DNA of 64,000 nucleotides, taken from an uncultured Clostridia bacterium. Its GTDB lineage: Bacteria; Bacillota; Clostridia; UBA1381. Location of the stretch: assembly GCA_934454145.1 (NCBI GenBank), contig CAKSFT010000003.1:205445-269444 (forward strand), written 5' to 3'. Of the stretch, positions 17,523-25,215 are shown one piece after another (the stretch's first letter is position 1; every line of letters begins with the position of its first letter). A program made the translations under genes and the position numbers. The notes beneath the pieces are model-generated. The model did no database searches. It saw only the letters and a list, made by a program, of their open reading frames with translations, and was not told the DNA's origin.

Positions 17523-18073
17523 CATTAACGAAAGAAATGCAAAAGAAAGTCGAAGAAAATATGGGACTTGTCGGTAAAGTTATAAGCGATAAAATTCACG
17601 GCTTGGATACTCCGAACTTTTATTCTTATGACGATCTGTTTCAAATCGGCTGTATCGGTTTATGCAAGGCTGCTTACAGCGATTGCGGCGGAACTTTCTC
17701 TACATATGCGTATAGACTCATCTGGAATGAAATTTGCGACGCTCTGCGCTATGGAGTGAAAAAATCCAAAGCGGAACAATTACTTGAGGATATCAACAGT
17801 ATTCGAGCTGAAGAAACTGCCGCGCCCTCATTTGAAACGCAGGTTGAGTGCATCGAAACAATAAATAAAGTAAAAAAGGGCGCACCCACCGGTATTGCAA
17901 AAGGGATTGACGCACTGATGATGTCTGTTGTAGGAGGATATTCGTGCAAGGAAATCGGCAAAAAACTTCATATGCGGACAAATATTGTAACAGCACAGAT
18001 GTCAAAAGCACGCAAGTATCTGCGTAAAATTCCTGAGCTTAACGACTTATACTTCGCCGGTGATGCTGTATGA
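17519..18073 (+). CDS. Sigma-70 family factor, ICE-encoded
   Basis: 184 residues. The region-2 core is at ~35-85 (YSYDDLFQIGCIGLCKAAYS, then FSTYAYRLIWNEICDALR). Region 4 with an HTH is at ~140-172 (GYSCKEIGKKLHMRTNIVTA). Regions 1 and 3 are reduced, as in small alternative sigma factors of mobile elements. It overlaps the preceding stop (ATGA) and the next gene by 4 nt. It may direct RNA polymerase to ICE promoters at transfer. No dedicated anti-sigma gene is seen nearby. Confidence 0.85.
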   Translation: MTLTKEMQKKVEENMGLVGKVISDKIHGLDTPNFYSYDDLFQIGCIGLCKAAYSDCGGTFSTYAYRLIWNEICDALRYGVKKSKAEQLLEDINSIRAEETAAPSFETQVECIETINKVKKGAPTGIAKGIDALMMSVVGGYSCKEIGKKLHMRTNIVTAQMSKARKYLRKIPELNDLYFAGDAV

Positions 18074-18453
18074 GAAAAAAGAGATTTATAATACCGGGAT
18101 TGATTCTGCTTGTTATTGTACTGGCATTCAAGTATTTCCTTTTTATCGGATATGTTCCGAGTGAGTCTATGGAACCGACACTGAAAGCCGGAAGCTACAT
18201 TATTGGTAGCAGAATTTATGGTGAACTGAAAACCGGGGATATTATAATATTTGAGCATGATGGGAAAATGCTTGTCAAACGCATAGCGGCAACAGAAGGA
18301 GAACGGATCACCGAAAACGGATTTACTTATATTGTTCCCAAAGACAGTTATTTTGTCATGGGCGACAATCGGAATAATTCGTTTGATTCACGATATTGGG
18401 CAGAACCGTTTATCACATCGAATGAAATTAAGGCTAAACTTTGGATACATTAA
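18070..18453 (+). CDS. lepB: Minimal type I signal peptidase
   Basis: 127 residues with one N-terminal membrane helix (5-27). The catalytic Ser is in SESMEPT (Ser33) and the general base Lys in MLVKRIAA (Lys70). The box MGDNRNNSFDSRYW follows at ~97. This is complete but short compared with housekeeping SipS-type enzymes (~180 aa). It acts on the outer face of the membrane. Because the ICE encodes exported proteins (hydrolase, SLH giant, anchored protein), a dedicated peptidase makes sense. It is the last gene before a strong terminator. Confidence 0.9.
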   Translation: MRKKRFIIPGLILLVIVLAFKYFLFIGYVPSESMEPTLKAGSYIIGSRIYGELKTGDIIIFEHDGKMLVKRIAATEGERITENGFTYIVPKDSYFVMGDNRNNSFDSRYWAEPFITSNEIKAKLWIH

Positions 18454-18456
18454 AAT

Positions 18457-18501
18457 CACAAAACGGCAGTTGTTAGTACCGATAAACAACTGCCGTTTTT
18501 A
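18457..18501 (+). terminator. Intrinsic terminator after the signal peptidase
   Basis: AAACGGCAGTTGTT pairs with ACAACTGCCGTTT around an 11-nt loop, followed by a T-run. This clearly closes the ICE transfer/regulatory operon. Confidence 0.9.
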
Positions 18502-18650
18502 TTGCAAAACAAAATATTTTCATACTATTCAACAAAAAACGCCTGCATTCCTTGTGTAATAAGGATTTGGAGTATTCCACAAAGCAAAAGTCAATGTTAA
18601 AATAATAATAGTCATTATAACACAAACGGCGAAAAAAAGCAATATTTTTT

Positions 18651-18671
18651 GAGAATTTTTAAGAAATTCTC
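18651..18671. promoter_or_regulatory. Perfect inverted repeat just before the integrase gene
   Basis: GAGAATTT (18651-18658) and AAATTCTC (18664-18671) flank a 5-nt centre, immediately ahead of the integrase ribosome site. It could be an operator or a recombinase binding site. No further support. Confidence 0.4.
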
Positions 18672-18699
18672 CGTCAAAAATTTAAGGAGATGATTTGAT

Positions 18700-19800
18700 A
18701 TGGCACGAAGAGGCGAAAACATTTACGAAAGAAAAGATGGTAGATTTGAAGGACGGTATATCAAAGGTTATGATATAAACGGAAAAGCAATCATAGGTTA
18801 TATATACGGCAGATCTTATAAAGAAGCTAAAGAAAAATTGGCTTTTGCAAAAGCACAGGTTGAACATGAGCGAAGCAAACCGCCCTCTGAAATGTATATT
18901 TCGGAATGGTTTGAAAAATGGCTGTCTACGCAAAAACATATAAAAAAGTCTTCTTACTCGGTTTACTCCTCGCTGATCAGGCGGCACATAGTAAAAAGGC
19001 TTGGAAAACTGCGTTTATGTAATATTACAAAAGATAATCTGCAAGATTTTGTTGATAGCTTTGCACAAAAATTTCAGCCTTCTTATGTCCGGACAATATA
19101 CACCGTTTTAAGATTAGGGCTTGAGGCCGCCGAAGATCGGAATTTGGTCAATGATATATGTAAAAAAATCAAGCTTCCAAAACTGAAACATAAAGAAGTT
19201 ATTGTGTTCAGCAAACAGGAGCAAAAAGACATTGAAAAATACTTGGAAAATTCTGAAAAGCCCAATGATATCGGAATTTTGATATGTTTGTATACAGGAA
19301 TAAGAATAGGCGAATTATGCGCACTTACATGGGATAATATTGACTTGAGCCGAGGAATTATATCTGTTACTAAAACTTTATACAGAGCAAAAACAAGCAA
19401 AGGTAAGAAAAAAACAGAACTGATTATAACATCGCCAAAAAGCGATTCGTCAATCAGGGAAATTCCGCTTCCAAAATTCCTGATTGATAAGCTCTCGGGA
19501 ATAGAAAATAAGTCCGGATTTTTGATTAACAGAAAGGGCAAGTTTATCGAGCCTACGGTTTATGCAAGAAGATTCAAAGCAATATTGGAAGAGTGTAATA
19601 TAAGGAATGTGAAATTTCACACGACTCGGCATACTTTTGCGACGCGTGCATTAGAGATCGGAATGGATATTAAAACGCTTTCCGAAATTCTCGGACACGC
19701 CTCGCCAACAATAACACTAAACACCTATTCTCATTCTTTACCTGAGCATAAGAAAAAGGAAATGAATCGCTTAGGTAAGATGTATAATCCGTCCAAATAG
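18700..19800 (+). CDS. Tn916-type tyrosine integrase of the ICE
   Basis: 366 residues with TTAAGGAGATGA upstream. The N-terminal arm-binding fold is at ~1-45 (GENIYERKDGRFEGRYIKGY), the SAM-like core-binding domain at ~62-150, and the catalytic domain at ~165-350. The catalytic residues Arg202 (TGIRIGE), His307/Arg310 (HTTRH), His333 (LGH) and Tyr343 (NTYSHS) are all present, so the enzyme should be active. It catalyses site-specific integration and excision. The position after the transfer genes suggests the right end of the ICE lies close by. No separate excisionase is obvious next to it. Confidence 0.93.
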   Translation: MARRGENIYERKDGRFEGRYIKGYDINGKAIIGYIYGRSYKEAKEKLAFAKAQVEHERSKPPSEMYISEWFEKWLSTQKHIKKSSYSVYSSLIRRHIVKRLGKLRLCNITKDNLQDFVDSFAQKFQPSYVRTIYTVLRLGLEAAEDRNLVNDICKKIKLPKLKHKEVIVFSKQEQKDIEKYLENSEKPNDIGILICLYTGIRIGELCALTWDNIDLSRGIISVTKTLYRAKTSKGKKKTELIITSPKSDSSIREIPLPKFLIDKLSGIENKSGFLINRKGKFIEPTVYARRFKAILEECNIRNVKFHTTRHTFATRALEIGMDIKTLSEILGHASPTITLNTYSHSLPEHKKKEMNRLGKMYNPSK

Positions 19801-19848
19801 TCCGTCAATTTAAGATAAAACATTTGAATAGCTAATATCTTCAGGCAT

Positions 19849-19880
19849 AAATCGTTAAATATTTTGTTTAACGATTTTTT
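19849..19880 (+). terminator. Intrinsic terminator after the integrase
   Basis: AAATCGTTAAA (19849-19859) pairs with TTTAACGATTT (19867-19877), seven-nt loop, then T-rich. A TCCGTCAA at 19801 and its inverse TTGACGGA near 19914 flank it; these may be integrase-related but are short. Confidence 0.8.
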
Positions 19881-19934
19881 ATTTTGCCCATAAAACAAAG
19901 TATTTAATCATTTGACGGATTAAGAGGTGATATT

Positions 19935-20420
19935 GTGGAGAATGAAAAAAAGCAGCATCGCTGCTGCTTTACTGGGCATAGATCAAGTAAATTGGATTAT
20001 TCCGAAGGTGAGATAAAACCTCTTTTGGAAACGGCCATTGACAATGCAATATCGGACGGATATGTAACTTTTATAACCGGTATGGCAGAGGGTGTTGACA
20101 TATGGGCGGCTGAAATTGTGCTTGAAAAGAAAAAGCATAATACGGCGTTACATCTAATCTGCGCCATACCGCACCCCGGTTTTGAAAACAAACGAAGTGA
20201 ATATGAAAAGGAACGGTATATGCACATACTTCAAGGCGCCGACTACACAACAACCGTAAGCAACCACTATTTCAGAGCTTGTTATCAACGAAGAAATGAG
20301 TTTATGGTTGATCATAGCAGCCTTGTAATAGCTGTTTGGAACGGGGCACCATCCGGAACTCAAAACACCATTGATTACGCAAAGAAAAGGGGTGTTAAAA
20401 CAATTAACATTATAGAATAA
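19935..20420 (+). CDS. SLOG-domain protein (DUF1273, YpsA-like)
   Basis: 161 residues from a GTG at 19935 after AAGAGGTGATA. Family marks are CCFTGHR at the start, ITGMAEGVDIWAAEIVLE (Rossmann-like SLOG core, ~50-68) and VIAVWNGAPSGTQNTIDYA near the end. SLOG proteins bind or process nucleotide-derived ligands. YpsA of Bacillus is linked to cell-division effects, but the biochemical role is not settled. It lies alone between the ICE integrase and the switch recombinase, so ownership by ICE or host is unclear. Confidence 0.85.
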   Translation: MENEKKQHRCCFTGHRSSKLDYSEGEIKPLLETAIDNAISDGYVTFITGMAEGVDIWAAEIVLEKKKHNTALHLICAIPHPGFENKRSEYEKERYMHILQGADYTTTVSNHYFRACYQRRNEFMVDHSSLVIAVWNGAPSGTQNTIDYAKKRGVKTINIIE

Positions 20421-20555
20421 GCAAATAGAATAGAAAGTACATCACATTATAAAAGTGAAATAAGCAATCTTGACAAAAAAATAAAAACCATTGACAACTT
20501 CACAAATATATTTGGGTATTCGTGTTAAAATATATTTATAAAGGAGTTGTTTAAT

Positions 20556-21401
20556 ATGAAATCAATAACAAAAAAATTAATCGAAAAGTTTAGACTATAT
20601 CTTATTAACGAGGAAAAATCGGAAGCAACAATAGAAAAATATATTCGTGATATTATCAAGTTCCGAATGTGGATTTCCGGGAAGACACTGAACAAAAAAA
20701 TAGTTTTGGAATATAAGCAATTTTTGATAGAAAGCTATGCTCCGGCAAGCGTGAACTCAATGCTGTCATCCATTAACAGTTTTTTTGAGTATAATGAATG
20801 GTTTGATTGCAAAGTTAAGGCTTTGAAAATACAAAAACAAACTTTTTCTGCCGAAGATAAAGAGCTGACAAAAGGAGAATACCAAAAACTATTGGAAGCA
20901 GCAAAACAAATTGAAAATCAAAGATTATACTATTTGATGCAGACAATATGTTCAACCGGAATTCGTGTATCAGAACTCAAGTTTATTACTGTAGAAGCTG
21001 TAAAAAGCAGACAAGCCAGAATAAACTGTAAGGGTAAAGTGAGAATGATTTGGCTTTCGGGAGAGCTTTGCAGAGTTCTTTTGATGTATATCAAAGAAAA
21101 TAACATAAAAAGCGGCAGCGTGTTCCAAACAAGAACAGGCAAGCCGCTGAATCGGTCAAATATTTGGTCGGACATGAAAAAACTTTGTAAATTGGCAGGG
21201 GTTTCAGAGAAAAAAGTGTTTCCTCATAATTTAAGACATTTATTCGCAAGAACGTATTACAGTCTTCAAAAGGATATCGTCAGACTTGCAGATATTTTGG
21301 GACATTCAAACGTTAATACGACTCGAATTTACACAATGGAGTCGGGTATCGTGCATCGCAGGCAAATTCAGAAATTAGGGCAAATTTTCATACGGGCATA
21401 A
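20556..21401 (+). CDS. XerC/D-like tyrosine recombinase, likely the inversion enzyme
   Basis: 281 residues from the ATG at 20556 (AAAGGAGTTG upstream). The N-terminal SAM-like domain spans ~5-90. The catalytic set is complete: Arg137 (TGIRVSE), His224/Arg227 (HNLRHLF), His250 (LGHSN) and Tyr259 (RIYTM). There is no arm-binding domain, as in Xer and in inversion enzymes of capsule switches. The gene ends 4 bp before the left 25-bp inverted repeat of an invertible segment, and the repeats have palindromic arms around a short asymmetric centre typical of sites for this family. Its target by position is the EPS promoter switch. Confidence 0.9.
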   Translation: MKSITKKLIEKFRLYLINEEKSEATIEKYIRDIIKFRMWISGKTLNKKIVLEYKQFLIESYAPASVNSMLSSINSFFEYNEWFDCKVKALKIQKQTFSAEDKELTKGEYQKLLEAAKQIENQRLYYLMQTICSTGIRVSELKFITVEAVKSRQARINCKGKVRMIWLSGELCRVLLMYIKENNIKSGSVFQTRTGKPLNRSNIWSDMKKLCKLAGVSEKKVFPHNLRHLFARTYYSLQKDIVRLADILGHSNVNTTRIYTMESGIVHRRQIQKLGQIFIRA

Positions 21402-21405
21402 AAAA

Positions 21406-21430
21406 ACAACATAATTCTCATTATGTCGTA
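21406..21430 (+). repeat. Left inverted repeat of the switch (IR-L)
   Basis: 25 bp whose exact reverse complement occurs at 21752-21776. Internal structure: near-palindromic arms (ACATAAT / ATTATGT) around the 4-nt centre TCTC. The asymmetric centre fixes the orientation, as required for inversion rather than deletion. Confidence 0.95.
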
Positions 21431-21465
21431 AACGAAAACCAAAATACTACATATTTCTATTAGAT

Positions 21466-21494
21466 ATGATAGCACATTTAATTGATTTTGTCAA
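21466..21494 (-). promoter_or_regulatory. Consensus sigma-A promoter inside the switch, facing left (OFF)
   Basis: On the - strand: TTGACA (21494-21489), a 17-nt spacer and TATCAT (21471-21466). Start of transcription would be near 21459, running into the 3' end of the recombinase gene. After inversion it would read toward the EPS operon from about 21723. I saw no equally good rightward promoter in the present orientation. Confidence 0.82.
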
Positions 21495-21565
21495 TGGTTT
21501 CAGTGAATCTTGTTATATTTTGTAACTTTTGAACACAAATCCATGAAATTAAGGCATAAAAACTT

Positions 21566-21597
21566 AGCCAATGACAAAATCAATTTTTTCATTGGCT
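21566..21597. other. Stem-loop within the invertible segment
   Basis: AGCCAATGA (21566-21574) pairs with TCATTGGCT (21589-21597), T-rich loop. It lacks a clean T-tract on the + strand. A second hairpin CAATTTG/CAAATTG lies at 21611-21632. Both would lie in the 5' leader or upstream DNA depending on orientation. Confidence 0.55.
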
Positions 21598-21682
21598 TAT
21601 TTCTCGTGCCAATTTGCATAAAAACAAATTGATTATTATGCCGTATTTTGTGTTATTCGTTATTGATGTATAAATTTTAGTT

Positions 21683-21703
21683 CAGCCGTAGGGCTGTTTT
21701 TTT
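21683..21703 (+). terminator. Intrinsic terminator inside the switch, facing the EPS operon
   Basis: CAGCC (21683-21687), loop GTAG, GGCTG (21692-21696), then seven T. It would stop any transcription entering from the recombinase side. Inversion reverses its direction. Confidence 0.8.
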
Positions 21704-21712
21704 ATTTATGCG

Positions 21713-21734
21713 ACACATAATGAGAATTATGTGT
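21713..21734 (-). repeat. Third recombinase-site-like sequence
   Basis: ACACATAAT-GAGA-ATTATGTGT, a perfect 9-bp-arm palindrome around GAGA. It shares an 18-bp core (21715-21732) with the right repeat and has the same orientation as it, opposite to the left one. It may be an alternative crossover site or an accessory binding site. Confidence 0.7.
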
Positions 21735-21751
21735 TCCATGAAATTTATTGC

Positions 21752-21776
21752 TACGACATAATGAGAATTATGTTGT
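21752..21776 (-). repeat. Right inverted repeat of the switch (IR-R)
   Basis: Exact reverse complement of 21406-21430, with centre GAGA. It ends 57 bp before the TetR start codon. The sequence between holds only the ribosome site AAGAGGTGAT and no clear consensus promoter. Confidence 0.95.
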
Positions 21777-21833
21777 AGACAATTTTTTTGGAATCTATCC
21801 AATCAAGCGTTTGGAATAAGAGGTGATTTAAAA

Positions 21834-22400
21834 ATGTCTGCAAGTAGAGAAGCACGGAAACAGGATATGATGAACACAATTCTACAGATTTATGTCAGTC
21901 AAGGACTGGAAAACACAAGCATGAGAGACATAGCCGCTGCGTTAAAGATCAATATATCAACAGTTTATGATTATTTTAAATCAAAAGAAGATATTGTAAT
22001 CGAGAGTGCTAAGTTTTATATGCAGCAGTTAGAGGAAAAGTTTGAAGAGGAACACAGGCAAATTGCACCTGATTTAAAAACTGAAGTAAAACGGGTTTTC
22101 GATTTACTTACCGGAGAAAAACAAAATTTGCGTTTTATCTACCAAGTAATATCAAGCCCGATGTATGGCGAACGCGGCAGGCACGAGCTTGAAAGTATTT
22201 ATACCGAGTATATGAAGTTTTCAGAAATTCTTGCCGTTGCTTACGGAATTGATCCCGAGCGCTTTGAAGCCGCATTTCTTCTGTTTGTCGCAACGGTGCA
22301 TGATTTCTGTCTGTGGGATAACGAGGAATTTGTTAACAAAAAGCTAAAATGTATTTACTATCTAATTGATAAGGAGCTTGAAAAGAATGATGTGCTTTAG
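21834..22400 (+). CDS. TetR/AcrR-family regulator, first gene of the EPS operon
   Basis: 188 residues, ATG at 21834 after AAGAGGTGATT. The N-terminal HTH (~10-55: LENTSMRDIAAALKINISTV, then YDYFKSKEDIV) is typical. The ligand-binding helices follow; the ligand is unknown. It is the first gene after the invertible segment, so it would be switched on with the EPS genes and may damp or tune them. A palindromic operator next to it was not evident. Confidence 0.9.
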   Translation: MSASREARKQDMMNTILQIYVSQGLENTSMRDIAAALKINISTVYDYFKSKEDIVIESAKFYMQQLEEKFEEEHRQIAPDLKTEVKRVFDLLTGEKQNLRFIYQVISSPMYGERGRHELESIYTEYMKFSEILAVAYGIDPERFEAAFLLFVATVHDFCLWDNEEFVNKKLKCIYYLIDKELEKNDVL

Positions 22401-22495
22401 TAAATAAGAATCATAAATTCATTGGCAATATGTCAATAAAAACACGAATGCAACATTAGCATAGCAACCAATAACATAAGGAGATATTTTTTATT
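22401..22495 (+). other. Gap between TetR gene and chain-length gene
   Basis: 95 nt, AT-rich, with only the AAGGAGATA ribosome site recognisable. No good promoter or terminator, which supports co-transcription of TetR with the EPS genes. Confidence 0.5.
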
Positions 22496-23974
22496 ATGGA
22501 ACAAGAAAAAGAGTTTTCGGTTATAAATATTGCAGAAACTTTGTTGTTAATCAGACATTATATGTGGATCCTCATTGCAACTACTGTCGCTTTTGCTTTC
22601 GTTGCATTTATAGGAGTAAAGTTTCTTACAAATGATACATATACGGCTACAGGTGTTTTGTATGTAAGCAATATAAGTAACAAAAATACAAGCGGTGATA
22701 TAGTTGGTTCCATACAGAAAAGTGATATTGATACCTCAAAAACCATCAGCACAACATATATAGAACTTTTAAAAACACGAGATTTCTTAGAAACTGTTAG
22801 CGATAAATTGAACAACACAGTTTCTTGGTCTGAAATCAAACAAATGCTAAAAATTTCGTCAATAGGTGATACTGAGTTGCTGAGAATTTCAGTTACAGCC
22901 GGAAGTGCTGAGGATTCGTTCAGAATTGCACAAAGCATAATTTATCAAGCTCCGGAAAAATTATTGCAGATTTACGATGGCGGAAAAGTGGACATAGCAG
23001 ATAATGTATATAAGCCTTCTGCACCCGATGATAAAAATCTAATGACAAAGATTATGTTTAGCGGTATTTTAGGTGCTGTTTTAGGACTGTTTATAATTTT
23101 TGCAATAAACTTTTTTGATCGGAAAATACATAACGGTTCAGATATATCAAAAAAATATAAAGCCTCTGTTCTTGGAGAAATATCAAATGGAAACATCGCA
23201 ACTTCGACTAAAAGAGGCTCAAAGAACAATATTGGAGACGGCACAGAAAAAATTCTAAGCAAGGACACGTCATTTGATGTCGCTGAAACATATAAGTCAA
23301 TAAGAACAAACATAATGTTTTCCACCACGAAAACAGAAAGTGGGAAAATAATTTTAATAACAAGTTCTTGCCCCGGCGAGGGAAAAACGACCACAAGCAT
23401 TAATATGGCTATTACATTTGCTCAAACCGGTGCAAAAGTAATATTGGTAGACTGTGATTTGAGAAAATCAAGAGTGCATCGTTATTTGCAGCTTGATAGA
23501 AAGTCCGGTGTTTCTAATGTTGTGTGTGGATACACAAAACTTGATGATGCTATACAAACAGGTGTCAGGGAACACTTGGATGTCTTAACAGCCGGAGAAA
23601 TACCTCCCAATCCGGCAGAACTATTGGGTACTACCGAATTCAAGAATTTACTTGAACAATTAAAAGAGAGATATGATTATATATTTGTGGACACCCCGCC
23701 GCTAACAGTAGTTACAGATGCTTCAATAATTATGAATAATTGTAACGGAACCATTATTGTAGCTCGCGAGAATATGACTACATTTGATATGTTAGATGTA
23801 AGCATGAGTGAAATAGCACGGTCAGGGACAAAGCTTTTAGGAGTTATTCTGTTAGATAGTACCGAACGCCAGAAGAAATACGGGTATTACAAAACAAATA
23901 AATACGGGAATAAATATGGATACAAATATAAGTATGATTATACATATGGAGATGATACGTCAGATAAGAGGTGA
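22496..23974 (+). CDS. Wzz chain-length regulator fused to BY-kinase (CpsC-CpsD type)
   Basis: 492 residues in one chain. A Wzz domain is flanked by membrane helices at ~23-43 and ~186-206. The cytosolic tyrosine kinase has Walker A CPGEGKTTT (~292-300), Walker A' VILVDCDLRKS (~315-325) and Walker B YIFVDTPP (~395-402). The C-terminus has ten Tyr between 462 and 484, the autophosphorylation cluster. In most Gram-positives the two parts are separate genes; fusion is the proteobacterial layout but also occurs in Clostridia. It controls polymer length and export, with the phosphatase encoded next. Confidence 0.93.
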   Translation: MEQEKEFSVINIAETLLLIRHYMWILIATTVAFAFVAFIGVKFLTNDTYTATGVLYVSNISNKNTSGDIVGSIQKSDIDTSKTISTTYIELLKTRDFLETVSDKLNNTVSWSEIKQMLKISSIGDTELLRISVTAGSAEDSFRIAQSIIYQAPEKLLQIYDGGKVDIADNVYKPSAPDDKNLMTKIMFSGILGAVLGLFIIFAINFFDRKIHNGSDISKKYKASVLGEISNGNIATSTKRGSKNNIGDGTEKILSKDTSFDVAETYKSIRTNIMFSTTKTESGKIILITSSCPGEGKTTTSINMAITFAQTGAKVILVDCDLRKSRVHRYLQLDRKSGVSNVVCGYTKLDDAIQTGVREHLDVLTAGEIPPNPAELLGTTEFKNLLEQLKERYDYIFVDTPPLTVVTDASIIMNNCNGTIIVARENMTTFDMLDVSMSEIARSGTKLLGVILLDSTERQKKYGYYKTNKYGNKYGYKYKYDYTYGDDTSDKR

Positions 23975-23982
23975 GCACATAG

Positions 23983-24690
23983 ATGATAGATTTACATTCT
24001 CATTTTTTGCCGGACATTGATGATGGGGCAAAAAATGCTGTTCAAAGTATTGCTATGTTGAAAGAATCCTTTTCACAAGGAGTTCGGTTATGTATTGCAA
24101 CACCTCATGCGACAATCCACTGTAATAATGATATTGAGGAGTTTTTACTCGCAAGAAAAAGAGCAATCGCACTGCTTAAATCAAATTTGACAAACAGAAA
24201 TGATATTCCGAAGCTTTCGGTCGGTGCAGAGGTTTATTGGGACAATAATATTAACCAATATGAAAATATAGAGAGACTTTGTATTTATGGTACAAATGCC
24301 CTGCTTGTAGAATTCCCTCTTTCAAGACATATTTCAAAATATGCCGAAGAATGGTTTTATGAGTTAAACCGCAAAGGAATTATTCCTGTTATTGCACACA
24401 TAGATCGGTATGTTTTTTGGGAAGAAATACTTGAAAAGCTTGAAGGATTGAAAGTGAATTATCAGATCAATGCCTCCAAATTCTTGTCAATATCAGGGAG
24501 AATACTGCTACGAAAAATACTGAAATATGATAAGAACTATATTATTTCCAGTGATATGCACAACACTTCAACCAGAGCTTGCAATATGGCTGCGGCATAT
24601 AAAAAAGCAAAAAGCAAATATCCACATATTGCGGAAGATTTTTTTTTAAATAATGCAAAAAATATTTTAAGGGGGGTGAATTTATTTTGA
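23983..24690 (+). CDS. PHP-family tyrosine phosphatase (CpsB/CapC/YwqE type)
   Basis: 235 residues. The N-terminal metal site is DLHSHFLPDIDDGAK (His5, His7), with further ligands in ATPHATIH, AHIDRY and SSDMHNTS. This is the manganese-dependent PHP phosphatase that removes phosphate from the BY-kinase Tyr cluster. It starts 8 nt after the kinase gene. The family assignment is clear from order and motifs. Confidence 0.92.
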   Translation: MIDLHSHFLPDIDDGAKNAVQSIAMLKESFSQGVRLCIATPHATIHCNNDIEEFLLARKRAIALLKSNLTNRNDIPKLSVGAEVYWDNNINQYENIERLCIYGTNALLVEFPLSRHISKYAEEWFYELNRKGIIPVIAHIDRYVFWEEILEKLEGLKVNYQINASKFLSISGRILLRKILKYDKNYIISSDMHNTSTRACNMAAAYKKAKSKYPHIAEDFFLNNAKNILRGVNLF

Positions 24691-25187
24691 GTAATAATTT
24701 ACTAATCGTCGGTGCAGGTCAATATGGGCAAGTCACAAGAGAAGTTGCAATTTCGATGAATAAGTTTAATAAGATTGACTTTTTGGATGATTCAAATGAT
24801 ATTGCAATAGGCAAAATTGGTGATTATTCTAAATTTCTGAATAACTACAAGTATGCAATTGTGGCAATCGGAAACTCTGAAGTACGCTCAAAAATTTTAG
24901 ATAATTTAGTCGCTGCAGGATTTCAGATACCGATTTTAATACATAAAAATGCCTATGTTTCAGAATCTGCAATAATTAAAAAAGGCTGCATAATTGAAGC
25001 AAACACAACTGTAAATACTGATTCGCAGTTAGGAACAGGAACTATCGTTTCGGCAGGAGCAATTATTAACCACAATTCCATTGTTAATGATTTTTGCCAT
25101 ATAGATATAGGAGCGATTATTCCTTCAAATTGCACAGTTCCGGGTAAAACCAAAGTAGAAGCCGGTATGGTATACAAAAAATCTTGA
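24687..25187 (+). CDS. PglD-like sugar O/N-acyltransferase
   Basis: 166 residues from a TTG at 24687, behind AAGGGGGGTGAA and overlapping the previous stop. The N-terminal nucleotide-sugar-binding Rossmann part (LLIVGAGQYGQVTREVA) is followed by a left-handed beta-helix with hexapeptide turns (~95-160; catalytic His likely in IINHNSIV). The family transfers acetyl from acetyl-CoA to an amino or hydroxyl group on a UDP-sugar, as PglD does for bacillosamine. No aminotransferase partner is in the locus, so O-acetylation is equally possible. It is ~30 residues shorter than PglD. Confidence 0.85.
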   Translation: MSNNLLIVGAGQYGQVTREVAISMNKFNKIDFLDDSNDIAIGKIGDYSKFLNNYKYAIVAIGNSEVRSKILDNLVAAGFQIPILIHKNAYVSESAIIKKGCIIEANTTVNTDSQLGTGTIVSAGAIINHNSIVNDFCHIDIGAIIPSNCTVPGKTKVEAGMVYKKS

Positions 25188-25215
25188 ATACAAACATAAT
25201 TAAGGAGATAACATT

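Larger units (their letters stand above)
21406..21776. other. Invertible DNA segment (phase-variation switch) upstream of the EPS operon
   Basis: The segment is bounded by perfect 25-bp inverted repeats and contains no gene. It holds a leftward consensus promoter, a rightward intrinsic terminator and further hairpins (21566-21597; 21611-21632). It lies between a tyrosine recombinase and the first gene of the EPS operon. In the orientation given, the promoter faces away from EPS and the terminator faces toward it. Flipping the segment would put the promoter at about 21688-21716 reading rightward into the TetR and EPS genes. Seen: repeats, promoter, terminator. Inferred: inversion and ON/OFF control. 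Confidence 0.88.

Noticed and set aside
20461..20555. Recombinase promoter
   Set aside because: Two TTGACA boxes and a TG-x-TAAAAT are present, but no pair has a spacing of 16-18 nt, so I cannot place a promoter.
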